Translations under genes and position numbers: made by a program
Assembly (NCBI GenBank): GCA_035574155.1
Contig: DATLZD010000062.1
Coordinates: 1 to 64,000 of the forward strand
Direction: 5' to 3'
Source of the DNA: HRBIN24 sp035574155
Lineage (GTDB): Bacteria; Chloroflexota; Dehalococcoidia; SM23-28-2; HRBIN24
DNA: 64,000 nt
The notes under the pieces: generated by a model
Told to the model about the DNA's origin: nothing
The model's input: the letters and a program-made list of their open reading frames with translations, nothing else
Database searches by the model: none
Part shown: piece by piece, positions 20,131-27,907 of the stretch
How positions within the stretch are numbered: position 1 is the first letter of the stretch
Layout: each line of letters opens with the position of its first letter

Positions 20131-21282
20131 CTAGAACCAGCGCCAGAGCCACCAGCGGGCGAAGCCGGCCTTGACCAGGTGCCAGAAGAGGCTGGGGGGG
20201 CGTAGGGAGACCCGCGGCTCTGGCTCGGCCAGGAAGTCCCCGTGGACCAGGGCCGCCCGGTTATAGCCCGTCTCCAGGAAGCACTGTCCCTGGCCGGCGA
20301 AGGCGTAGCGTTCTTGTCGGCCCTCCACCTGGGCCGCAATGTTGCGGGCCACCACCTCGGCCTGGGCATGGGCGAAGACCCCCGCCTTGGGCAGGGGCAG
20401 GCCGTTGGCCAGGGGTATATGGGTCACGTCGCCGATGGCATACACCCCCTCCCAGGCAGTGGCCAGCGTCTCCCGGTCCACCTCTACCCAGCCCTTTTCC
20501 CCCGTCAGGCCCGCCTCCCGCACCGCTCGAGGGGCCGAGTGCACCGGCACCCCGATGAGGAGGTCAAAGGACGCTTGGGAGCCGTCGGCGAAGGTGATCG
20601 TCCGAGTGTCCTGGTCCACCGACCGGACCTGCATGCGGGGGCCGAACCATACCTCGCGGGCCGATAGCATCTCCAGCACCTGCTCGCCCACCCGTGGGCC
20701 GGCCACTGGCAGGGGCTGGGGCTCGGGCGTGTAGAGGCGGATGTCCACCCGCTCCCTGAGGCCACGCTTGCGGTAGTAGTAGTCCAACAGCAGGGCGGCC
20801 TCATAGGGCGCGGCCGGACACTTGTAGGGCAGCGAGGGTATCAGGATGACGATGCGCCCCTGCTGCAGCTTCTCCAGTTCGTCGCGCAGGGCCTCGGCCC
20901 CGTCCAGGTGGTAGAAGGTCCAGGCGCGGGCGAGGCCAGGTATGTCGCCGGTGCCATACTCCACCCCCGGCGACAGGACCAAGTAGTCGAAGGGCAGCTC
21001 CTGCCGGGTGAGGACGAGGCGGCGGCCCTCCAGGTCGATGGCCGTCACCTCGTCCAGGACCACCTCGATGCCGCGGCGGCGCAGGTGGCGCAGGTCGCCC
21101 ACGATGCGGGCCGGCTTCTGCCACCCCAGCATCACCCAGGTGAAGGCAGGAGCGAAGGCATGGATGGGGTTGCGGTCCACCACGACCACGCGGTGCTCCC
21201 GGGCCAGGAGCTGCCGCAGGCGGTTGGCGGCCACCAGCCCACCCACGCCGCCGCCCAGGACCACCACCGTCTTGCCCGCCAT
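20131..21282 (-). CDS. FAD-dependent pyridine nucleotide-disulfide oxidoreductase, sulfide:quinone oxidoreductase-like
   Basis: The 383-residue flavoprotein has an FAD-binding GGGVGG near residues 10-15, the YAIGDVTHIP second FAD motif (281-290), and two cysteines, C155 in PYKCPAAPYEAA and C334 in GQGQCFLETG, at the positions of the redox cysteines of sulfide:quinone oxidoreductases. The C-terminus (HLVKAGFARWWLWRWF) is amphipathic, as in membrane-bound SQR and type II NADH dehydrogenases. It therefore probably passes electrons to quinone, with sulfide the likely but unproven donor. It starts 9 nt after dapB stops, in the rpsO-pnp-dapB group. Confidence 0.82.
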   Translation of the reverse strand: MAGKTVVVLGGGVGGLVAANRLRQLLAREHRVVVVDRNPIHAFAPAFTWVMLGWQKPARIVGDLRHLRRRGIEVVLDEVTAIDLEGRRLVLTRQELPFDYLVLSPGVEYGTGDIPGLARAWTFYHLDGAEALRDELEKLQQGRIVILIPSLPYKCPAAPYEAALLLDYYYRKRGLRERVDIRLYTPEPQPLPVAGPRVGEQVLEMLSAREVWFGPRMQVRSVDQDTRTITFADGSQASFDLLIGVPVHSAPRAVREAGLTGEKGWVEVDRETLATAWEGVYAIGDVTHIPLANGLPLPKAGVFAHAQAEVVARNIAAQVEGRQERYAFAGQGQCFLETGYNRAALVHGDFLAEPEPRVSLRPPSLFWHLVKAGFARWWLWRWF

Positions 21283-21291
21283 GGCGCCGCC

Positions 21292-22086
21292 TCACTCCAG
21301 GCCTAGGAGGGCCTCCAGTCCCACCACCAGCCCGTCCAGCTCCAGCACCCTCCGCACGGCCAGCAGGACCCCCGGGACGAAGGACTCGCGGCTGGTGGAG
21401 TCGTGGCGGATGGTGAGCACCTGCCCCGGCCCTCCCAGGACCACCTCCTGGTGGGCCACGAGGCCGGGCAGCCGCACGCTGTGAATGGTGATGCCCTCCA
21501 GGTGGCCGCCGCGGGTGCCCGGCAGGTTCTCCCGCTGGGTGGCGGGGCGGCGGAAGGGCCCACCCCGGGCCTGGAGCATGGCCCGGGCAGTGGCCAGGGC
21601 CGTGCCCGATGGTGCGTCCGCCTTCTGGTCGTGGTGCATCTCGATGATCTCGGCGGCGTCGAAGAAGCGGGCGGCCACCCTAGCCAGGTGGACCATCAGC
21701 ACGCCACCGATGGCGAAGTTGGGGGCCACGATGGCCCCCAGCCGACGGCGACGGCACTCCTCCCGCAGCTCCTCCAGGAAGGACTCGCTCAGGCCCGAGG
21801 TGCCGATGACAGGGCGCGCCTCCACCTCCAGGGCGGCCCGGGCCACCTTGGGGGTGAAGTCGGCGTGGGTGAAGTCCACCACCACCTGGGGCTGGACCCG
21901 TTGGAAGAGGGGCAGGGGTTCGCTGCCGAAGGGCACGAGGCCGGAGCCATCGGGCAGGGGCAGGTACTCCTCCTGGGCGGAACGGGAGAGCACGGCCACC
22001 GGCTCCAGGTCCTCTTCCCGGCAGAGGGCGGCCAGGACCTCACGGCCCATGCGCCCCGTGCCGCTCACCGCCACGCGGATGGCCAT
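21292..22086 (-). CDS. dapB: 4-hydroxy-tetrahydrodipicolinate reductase
   Basis: A 264-residue enzyme reducing HTPA to tetrahydrodipicolinate in lysine/diaminopimelate synthesis. The nucleotide-binding GTGRMG is at 9-14; the catalytic stretch EMHHDQKADAPSGTA has H151/H152 and K155. The gene follows pnp by 12 nt and precedes the SQR-like gene by 9 nt. The partner genes asd and dapA are together 6 kb away on the other strand, so the pathway is split into two transcription units here. Confidence 0.95.
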   Translation of the reverse strand: MAIRVAVSGTGRMGREVLAALCREEDLEPVAVLSRSAQEEYLPLPDGSGLVPFGSEPLPLFQRVQPQVVVDFTHADFTPKVARAALEVEARPVIGTSGLSESFLEELREECRRRRLGAIVAPNFAIGGVLMVHLARVAARFFDAAEIIEMHHDQKADAPSGTALATARAMLQARGGPFRRPATQRENLPGTRGGHLEGITIHSVRLPGLVAHQEVVLGGPGQVLTIRHDSTSRESFVPGVLLAVRRVLELDGLVVGLEALLGLE

Positions 22087-22098
22087 GGCGCCCTCGCC

Positions 22099-24387
22099 TT
22101 AGCGAAAGCTGGAGGGGGGCCTGGGCGGTGGGGGCGGCGGCGGCTCCGGGCCGCGGCGCACCTGCGGCGGCCGCTGGGGTCCCTGGGGCCGCTGGCCGCC
22201 GCCGCGGAAGCGGTTGTCGGCTGGCCGACGCCCCGGTTGGGCCTGCTGGGGACGGCCGCTGGGCCGGGCCTGGGCGGCACGGGCCGCCTTGACCACGTCC
22301 TCCGGCTGGAGGCCCTCCAGCACGGCCCGTCGCGACAGGTTGATGCGCCCGAACTGGTCGACCTCAGTGACCATCACCATGATCTCGTCGCCCACCCGGA
22401 CCACGTCCTCGGGACGGCGGGCACGGTAGTCGGCCAGCTCCTCGGTGCGCACCAGCCCTTCCTTGCCGGGAAGGATCTCCACGAAGGCGCCGAAGGGCAC
22501 CAGCCGCGTCACCTTGCCGGTGAAGATCTCGCCCACCTTCACCTCCTTGGTGAGGCCCTCGATGATCTCCATGGCGCGGCGGGCGGCGGCCTCGCTGGGG
22601 GAGCCGATATAGACCGTGCCGTCGTCCTCCACGTCGATGGTGCACTTGGTCTCATCGATGATGGAGCGGATCACGCGACCGCCGGGCCCGATGACGGCAC
22701 CGATCTTCTCGACGGGGATCTGGATGCGGTACATGCGCGGGGCGTAGGGGGAGAGCTCGGCCCGCGACTCGGGTATCGTCTCCAGCATCCGCTGCAGGAT
22801 GTGCAGGCGGGCCTCCCGCGCCTGACGGAGGGCCTGCTCCAGCACGGCCAGGTCGAGCCCCTTGATCTTGATGTCCAACTGCAGGGCGGTGATGCCCTCG
22901 GCCGTGCCGGCCACCTTGAAGTCCATGTCACCGTAGTGGTCCTCCAGGCCGGCGATATCCGTCAGCACGGTGAAGCGGCCGTCCTCACCCGTCACCAGGC
23001 CCATGGCCACCCCGGCCACCGGTGCCTTGATGGGCACGCCGGCGTCCATGAGGGACAGGGTGCTGCCGCAGACGCTGGCCATGGAGGTGCTGCCGTTGCT
23101 GGAAAGGACCTCCGATACCAGGCGGATGGTGTAGGGGAACTCCTCCTCGCTGGGGATGACGGCCTCCAGGGCGCGCTCGGCCAGGGCGCCGTGGCCGATC
23201 TCGCGGCGGCTGGGACCCCGGAGGGGACGCGTCTCGCCGGTGGAGAAGGGCGGGAAGTTATAGTGATGGATGAAGCGCTTGGACTCCTCCGGCTCGATGG
23301 TGTCCAGCTCCTGTCGCTCCCCCAGGGAGCCCAGGGTGGCGATGGTGAGCACCTGCGTCTCGCCGCGGGTGAACAGGCCGGAACCGTGGGTGCGGGGGAG
23401 CAGGCCCACCGCTGCCGAGACCGGTCGCAGCTCGTCGGGCCGCCGCCCATCGGGCCGTAGCCCCTCCTCCAGGATGCGGGTGCGGAACACCCGCCGCACC
23501 TCCTCCTCGAAGGCCCTCAGCAGCTGGTCCTGGGGATAGCTCTCGCTAAGGGCGGCCAGCAGCTCCTGACGGCGCTGGTCCAGCAGGGCCTGTCGCTCTT
23601 CCTTGGCGGCGGCCAGCAGGTCCCATTGCTGGGCGCGGACGAACTCGCGCACCGCCTGGACCACCTCCGGCTCCAGGGCCGGCGGCTCCCAGGCGATCTT
23701 GGGCCGCCCCAGAGTGACGGCCATCTCGTCCTGGAGGGCAATGACCTCCTGGTTGACGACGTGGGCATGGCGGATGGCCTCCAGCATCAGGTCCTCGGGG
23801 ATCTCGGAGGCCCCCGCCTCCACCATCACCACCGCCTGGCGGGTGCTGGCCACCACCAGGTCCAGCCGGCTGTCCTTGCGCTGGGCGAAGGTGGGATTGA
23901 CCACGAACTGGCCGTCGATGTAGCCGATGCGCGTCGCCCCCACCGGCCCTTCGAAGGGGATGTCGGAGATGGTCAGGGCAGCCGAGGCGCCGATGATGGC
24001 CAGGATATCGTGGTCGTTCTCCTGGTCGGCCGAGAGGGCGGTGACGATGATCTGCACATCGTGGCGGAAGCCCTTGGGGAACAGGGGCCGCAGGGGGCGG
24101 TCGGTGAGGCGGGCGGTGAGGATGGCGGAGGTGGACGGACGGCCCTCCCGACGGAACCAGCTACCGGGTATCTTGCCGGCGGCGTAGAGCCGCTCCTCGA
24201 AGTCCACCGTGAGGGGTAGGAAGTCGACCCCCTCTCGTGGCTTGCTCATGCAGGCCGTCACCAGCACCACCGTATCGCCGTAGCGGACGGTGACCGCCCC
24301 GTTGGCCTGTCTGGCCAGGAGGCCGCACTCGATGGTGAGCTGTCTGCCGCCGATCTCGCGCTGGAAGGTATACACGGCGTTCTCCAT
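22099..24387 (-). CDS. pnp: Polyribonucleotide nucleotidyltransferase (PNPase)
   Basis: The 762-residue enzyme degrades RNA 3'-5' by phosphorolysis. Two RNase PH domains (about 10-225 and 310-545) are joined by the all-alpha linker; the second contains the GSTSMASVCG core and DHYGDMDFKVAGT. A KH domain (about 555-620, IGPGGRVIRSI) and an S1 domain (about 625-695, GKVTRLVPFGAFVEI) follow, then a low-complexity Arg/Gln/Pro-rich tail of about 60 residues that may bind RNA or partners. ATG 24387 has AGAAGGGA upstream. rpsO lies 248 bp upstream in the common order rpsO-pnp. Confidence 0.97.
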   Translation of the reverse strand: MENAVYTFQREIGGRQLTIECGLLARQANGAVTVRYGDTVVLVTACMSKPREGVDFLPLTVDFEERLYAAGKIPGSWFRREGRPSTSAILTARLTDRPLRPLFPKGFRHDVQIIVTALSADQENDHDILAIIGASAALTISDIPFEGPVGATRIGYIDGQFVVNPTFAQRKDSRLDLVVASTRQAVVMVEAGASEIPEDLMLEAIRHAHVVNQEVIALQDEMAVTLGRPKIAWEPPALEPEVVQAVREFVRAQQWDLLAAAKEERQALLDQRRQELLAALSESYPQDQLLRAFEEEVRRVFRTRILEEGLRPDGRRPDELRPVSAAVGLLPRTHGSGLFTRGETQVLTIATLGSLGERQELDTIEPEESKRFIHHYNFPPFSTGETRPLRGPSRREIGHGALAERALEAVIPSEEEFPYTIRLVSEVLSSNGSTSMASVCGSTLSLMDAGVPIKAPVAGVAMGLVTGEDGRFTVLTDIAGLEDHYGDMDFKVAGTAEGITALQLDIKIKGLDLAVLEQALRQAREARLHILQRMLETIPESRAELSPYAPRMYRIQIPVEKIGAVIGPGGRVIRSIIDETKCTIDVEDDGTVYIGSPSEAAARRAMEIIEGLTKEVKVGEIFTGKVTRLVPFGAFVEILPGKEGLVRTEELADYRARRPEDVVRVGDEIMVMVTEVDQFGRINLSRRAVLEGLQPEDVVKAARAAQARPSGRPQQAQPGRRPADNRFRGGGQRPQGPQRPPQVRRGPEPPPPPPPRPPSSFR

Positions 24388-24445
24388 TCCCTTCTACCCC
24401 ATTCCTGCTGTTGGGTTGTTGCCCTGCGGCCCTTTGTCCCAGAGC

Positions 24446-24459
24446 GAGGACGCGTCCTC
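24446..24459. repeat. 14-bp perfect palindrome in the pnp leader
   Basis: GAGGACGCGTCCTC reads the same on both strands and lies 59 bases upstream of the pnp start, in the rpsO-pnp spacer. It could be an operator or part of an RNA stem in the leader, where pnp autoregulation acts in other bacteria. The rest of the 248-base spacer shows no reading frame I would support. Confidence 0.4.
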
Positions 24460-24635
24460 CATCATGGTCCCGCCTGACGGCCAGCCCGTGGCCCTTGTCT
24501 CGGCCCTACAGTTTCCCCTCCCTGCGGCCAGGCCTGGTGGGGGGACGAAGCCCATGGCCATCCTTTGTGCGGTGGAGGTGCCGGAGCGAGATCCCGGGCT
24601 TGACCTTCGTCCGCTTCTTCTCGGCAGTCCCGATG

Positions 24636-24902
24636 CTACTTCCGCAGCCCCAGAGAAGCGATGATCCGCCTGTAGGCGTCGGGGTCCTCCCGCTGCAGGT
24701 AACGCAGCAGCCGCCGCCTCCTACCGACCATCATCATCAGCCCGCGGCGGGAGTGGTGGTCCTTACGGTGCTGCCGCAGGTGCTCCGTGAGGCGGCGTAT
24801 CCTCTCGCTGAGGATGGCTATCTGGACCTCGGGAGACCCCGTGTCCCGCTCGTGAACCCTGTAGGCCTCGATGAGGGCTGCCTTCTCTCTCTTGGTGAGC
24901 AT
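24636..24902 (-). CDS. rpsO: 30S ribosomal protein S15
   Basis: An 88-residue protein with the S15 pattern: TGSPEVQIAILSERI, LTEHLRQHRKDHHSRRGL and the basic VGRRRRLLRYL helix, ending RRIIASLGLRK. It binds the central domain of 16S rRNA early in 30S assembly. The length is standard. The upstream TATACT box with a TTGCCC 17 nt away marks its promoter, and the gene is divergent from the DegV fusion. Confidence 0.97.
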   Translation of the reverse strand: MLTKREKAALIEAYRVHERDTGSPEVQIAILSERIRRLTEHLRQHRKDHHSRRGLMMMVGRRRRLLRYLQREDPDAYRRIIASLGLRK

Positions 24903-24941
24903 GTGGGGCCTTTGCGCCCTCCACTCTTCGTCCTGGCGCCC

Positions 24942-24970
24942 AGTATAGCACCGCCCCCGACGGCGGGCAA
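24942..24970 (-). promoter_or_regulatory. Promoter of rpsO
   Basis: On the minus strand TTGCCC (24965-24970) is followed by 17 nt and TATACT (24942-24947), the latter within TGCTATACT. The ATG is 39 nt further on. Confidence 0.6.
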
Positions 24971-25003
24971 CGCCCGCTGCTGGTAGGCGCTTCGGCCCGG
25001 GGC

Positions 25004-25009
25004 TATACT
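25004..25009 (+). promoter_or_regulatory. -10 box of the DegV-fusion gene
   Basis: GGCTATACT ends at 25009, 39 nt before the ATG at 25049 and divergent from the rpsO promoter. No good -35 box is seen. Confidence 0.45.
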
Positions 25010-25048
25010 CTTTAACGATGTCAGGGCCGCCATCGTCGCCGTATCGTC

Positions 25049-26488
25049 ATGCGCATCGCCATCGTCACCGACAGCTCCGCCTGTCTGCCCCCGGAGCTGG
25101 TGCAGCGGTATGGGCTGACCGTGGTCCCCCACCGCCTGCACCTGGACGGCCAGACCTTTGAGGACGGGGCCCTAAGCCCGGCTGAGTTCTACTCGCTCCT
25201 GGCGCGCACGCGCGGGCGGGCCACCACCAGCTCGCCGTCGCCGGGGGCCTTCCTGGCGGCCTTTCGCCGAGCCTGCGAGGGCAAGGAAGGGGTCCTCTGC
25301 CTCACCCTATCGTCCCGTTACTCGGCCACCTTCAGCGCGGCTGAGAATGCCGCCCGACAGCTTCGTGAGGAACGGCCGCAGGTGGCCGTGGAGGTGGTGG
25401 ACAGCCGTTGCCTGGCCATGGCCTATGGCTTCGTGGTGCTGGCAGCCGCCCGGGCGGCCGAGAACGGGGCCTCCTTGGCCGAGGCTGTGCGGGCCGCCCA
25501 GGCAGCGGCCGGCCGGGCCTCTCTCATCGGCGTGGTGGACACGCTGCGCTACCTGGCCATGAGTGGCAGGGTGCCCTGGATCGCCCACTGGGCCACCTCG
25601 GTGCTGCAGATCAAGCCCATCCTCACCGCTGACGGCGACGAGGTCCGGCTGGCCGAGCGGGTGCGGACCCGTCGTCGTGCCCTGGAGAGGCTGGTGGCCA
25701 TCTTCCGCCAGCGGCTGCGGCCGGGACTGCCCCTGCAGGTGGCGGTGATGCACGCCGCCGCCGCTGAGGACGCCCAAGACCTGGCCCAGCGGCTGGACGA
25801 GTTCCGGCCCGAGGAGCTGCTCCTGACCGAGTTCACCCCGGTGATGGGCGTCCACGTGGGGCCGGGCTTCGTGGGTATCGCATACTACCAGCGGGACGGG
25901 GAGGGCACAGGCGGCGCCGAGGATGTGGCCCGCGTCCTGGAGGCCCTTTCCCCCCTGCCCCCGCCCTCGGAGCCACCAGCCCTGGTGGTGCTGGTGGGGC
26001 TCCCCGGAAGCGGCAAGAGCACTTTCGCCCGTCGCCTACAGGAGCGGGCCCCCCTGGCGGTGCTGGAGAGCGACCGCTTCCGCAAGCTGCTGTTCGGTCG
26101 GCCCACCTACTCGCCGGAAGAGAGTCGGCGCCTGTTCCGGGCCCTTCATGCCGCCATCGATTCGCTGCTGGGGCGTCGCATCTCCTGCCTGCTGGACGCT
26201 ACCAACCTGAGGGAGGAGCACCGGCGTCCCCTCTACGAGATGGCCGAGCGCCACGGCGCGAGGTTGGTCCTGGTCCAGATGGAAGCGCCGGCAGAGGTAG
26301 TGCGCTCCCGGCTGGAGCGGCGTCGCCGCGCAGCCACCCCCGGGGACTGGTCCGATGCCGGGCCGGAGGTCTACGAGCGCATGCGGGAGGCGATGGAGCC
26401 CATCAGCCGCCCCCATCTGCGGGTCGACTCCACCGCCGATACGGGGCAGGCAGTAGAAGAGGTGCTGAGGGCCATGGGCCGCTGGTAG
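25049..26488 (+). CDS. DegV family protein fused to a P-loop (AAA_33-type) kinase domain
   Basis: A 479-residue two-domain protein. Residues 1-285 are a complete DegV (fatty-acid-binding, FakB-like) domain starting RIAIVTDSSACLP, with SGRVP at 172-176 and KPIL at 189-192. FakB proteins present fatty acids to a kinase (FakA) for phosphorylation. A proline linker leads to a P-loop domain (about 308-479) with Walker A GLPGSGKST (317-325), an LLDATNL strand around 390 and an Arg-rich lid (SRLERRRRAA). That domain resembles polynucleotide-kinase or zeta-type small-molecule kinases, not the dihydroxyacetone-kinase fold of FakA. A self-contained binding-plus-phosphorylation enzyme is an inference. 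Both halves are in one uninterrupted frame. Confidence 0.85.
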   Translation: MRIAIVTDSSACLPPELVQRYGLTVVPHRLHLDGQTFEDGALSPAEFYSLLARTRGRATTSSPSPGAFLAAFRRACEGKEGVLCLTLSSRYSATFSAAENAARQLREERPQVAVEVVDSRCLAMAYGFVVLAAARAAENGASLAEAVRAAQAAAGRASLIGVVDTLRYLAMSGRVPWIAHWATSVLQIKPILTADGDEVRLAERVRTRRRALERLVAIFRQRLRPGLPLQVAVMHAAAAEDAQDLAQRLDEFRPEELLLTEFTPVMGVHVGPGFVGIAYYQRDGEGTGGAEDVARVLEALSPLPPPSEPPALVVLVGLPGSGKSTFARRLQERAPLAVLESDRFRKLLFGRPTYSPEESRRLFRALHAAIDSLLGRRISCLLDATNLREEHRRPLYEMAERHGARLVLVQMEAPAEVVRSRLERRRRAATPGDWSDAGPEVYERMREAMEPISRPHLRVDSTADTGQAVEEVLRAMGRW

Positions 26489-26532
26489 GCGTCCCGGCCT
26501 GCCGGTGGTAAACTTGGCGGCGGTGGGGGCCT

Positions 26533-27090
26533 ATGGCAGTCGTCCGTCACCGGTTCAGCGTGGAGGACTATCACCGCATGGCCCAGGCGGGCATCCTGGG
26601 CGAGGACGACCGCGTCGAGCTCATCGACGGTGAGGTCGTGCACATGGCGCCCATGGGTTCCCGGCATGGGGCCCAGGTCCGGCGCCTGCAGCGCCGCCTG
26701 GAGCGCGCCCTGGAAGACCGCGCCTCCGTGTCGGTTCAGTCTCCTCTTCGACTGGGTGAGTTCTCGGAGCCGGAGCCTGACCTGGCCCTCCTCCGGCCGA
26801 GGGAGGACGACTACGCCTCTGCCCATCCTGGGGCCGGAGATGTGCTGCTGGTCATCGAGGTAGGCGACACGTCGGCCGATTACGACCGGCAGGTGAAGGT
26901 GCCGCTGTATGCCCGCCACGGGGTCCCGGAGGTGTGGCTCATCGACCTGGAGAGGGGGCAGGTGGAGGTCTACCGTGGGCCGCAGGGCGAGGGCTACGCC
27001 GAGGTGCTGACGCTGGGGCCGGACGGCTCCCTGGTGCCCTCTGCATTCCCGGACCTCTCGCTCCCTCTGCGCGAGCTGCTGGTGCCCTGA
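26533..27090 (+). CDS. Uma2 family endonuclease-like protein (PD-(D/E)XK fold)
   Basis: The 185-residue protein belongs to the Uma2 family (PF05685): DRVELIDGEVVHMAPMGSRHG at the N-terminus, EPDLALLRPR, DVLLVIEVGDTSADYDRQVK and PEVWLIDLERGQVEVYR. Catalytic candidates are the Asp of EPDLAL and the ExGxxSxxYDxxxK segment. These putative nucleases occur in many copies in Cyanobacteria and Chloroflexota; their biological role is unclear. A TAAACT box about 18 nt before the ATG could be its promoter. Confidence 0.88.
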   Translation: MAVVRHRFSVEDYHRMAQAGILGEDDRVELIDGEVVHMAPMGSRHGAQVRRLQRRLERALEDRASVSVQSPLRLGEFSEPEPDLALLRPREDDYASAHPGAGDVLLVIEVGDTSADYDRQVKVPLYARHGVPEVWLIDLERGQVEVYRGPQGEGYAEVLTLGPDGSLVPSAFPDLSLPLRELLVP

Positions 27091-27121
27091 CGCCTTCCTT
27101 CCGTGCCCCCGTCTCCCCTGC

Positions 27122-27127
27122 TAAACT
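27122..27127 (+). promoter_or_regulatory. Extended -10 box (TGCTAAACT)
   Basis: TGC followed by TAAACT, 20 nt before ATG 27148; no -35 box is recognised. Confidence 0.4.
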
Positions 27128-27147
27128 GGAGTGAGTTCGGAGACCCC

Positions 27148-27492
27148 ATGTCCGTCCGGCCTTGGCGTCCCGTCATCGTGGTGCGGGCACAGGTGGACCC
27201 TGATGCCCTGCCGCGGTTTCACCGCTGGTATAAGCGGGTGCACCTGCCTCGCGTCCTCGCTATACCGGGTATCGTGCGCGCCTACCGGGCCGACTGCCAC
27301 CGTCGTGGGGTCAACTGGGCTGCCATCTATGAGCTGAGGGACGAGGCGGCCATCGGCGAGGCCTTTCAGAGCCAACAGGCCCAGGCGGTGCGCCAGGACT
27401 GGGAGCCCTGGCTGGAGACCCATGTGCACGAGGTGAGCGTGGAGGTCTACGCCGGCCTCCCCCCCATCCTCACCTACCACCTCTGGAACTAG
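27148..27492 (+). CDS. Hypothetical protein, EthD-like/dimeric alpha-beta barrel pattern
   Basis: A 114-residue protein (ATG 27148, GGAGACC upstream) with RPVIVVRAQVDPDALPRFHRW and a helix containing HLPRVLAIPGIVRAYRAD, then NWAAIYELRDEAAIGEAF. This is the layout of small EthD/ABM-like dimeric barrels, where the His and an acidic residue of the first helix often line the pocket. I cannot assign a substrate. An earlier in-frame ATG at 27103 would place the start before the -10 box. The stop overlaps that of the convergent thioesterase gene (CTAG, 27489-27492). Confidence 0.7.
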   Translation: MSVRPWRPVIVVRAQVDPDALPRFHRWYKRVHLPRVLAIPGIVRAYRADCHRRGVNWAAIYELRDEAAIGEAFQSQQAQAVRQDWEPWLETHVHEVSVEVYAGLPPILTYHLWN

Positions 27493-27809
27493 CCCGCCGC
27501 CTCCAGCACCATCTGCGTCTGGACCACCAGCGCCACCAGCCTGCCGTCCTCTGTCGTCACCCGTGTCTGCCAGACCATGGTGCGGCGGCCCCGGTGCAGG
27601 GGCGTGCACTCGCCCAGCAGGCGGGAGCCGCTGCGGGCTGGGACGAAGAAGTTGGTCTTGGACTCGATGGTGGTAGTGGTGGCCCCCGCCGGCAGGTTGA
27701 GGACGGTGGCCGCCGCCCCCAGGGTATCGGCGAAGGCCATGATGGCGCCGCCGTGGGCGGTGCCGGGCACCGTGCACAGGTCCTCACGGACGGTCATCTC
27801 CGCCCGCAC
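27489..27809 (-). CDS. PaaI family thioesterase, start uncertain
   Basis: A hotdog-fold thioesterase: VPGTAHGGAIMAFADTLGA and the RTMVWQTRVTTEDGRLVAL strand match the PaaI family, which hydrolyses acyl-CoAs. The only conventional start, GTG 27809, gives 106 residues and cuts off the family's first helix. The frame stays open upstream and reads like a true N-terminus (LQQAIQGLFPDLLGIRFLEA) back to the end of the preceding crotonase gene, but contains no ATG, GTG or TTG. An ACG at 27897-27899, four bases after GGGGGAG, would give 136 residues, the usual family length. Either a rare start codon is used or the start has been mutated. It is downstream of, and likely co-transcribed with, the crotonase gene. 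Confidence 0.78.
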   Translation of the reverse strand: MRAEMTVREDLCTVPGTAHGGAIMAFADTLGAAATVLNLPAGATTTTIESKTNFFVPARSGSRLLGECTPLHRGRRTMVWQTRVTTEDGRLVALVVQTQMVLEAAG

Positions 27810-27907
27810 CGTCTCCGGCGACGCTTCCAGGAACCGTATCCCCAGCAGGTCGGGGAAGAGGCCCTGGATGGCCTGTTGGAGGCGTTGGGTAGCGTCCGTC
27901 GCTCCCC

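Noticed and set aside
21403..23460. A 685-codon open frame on the plus strand across dapB and pnp
   Set aside because: It is antisense to two well-recognised genes, has a low-complexity composition and no start signal.
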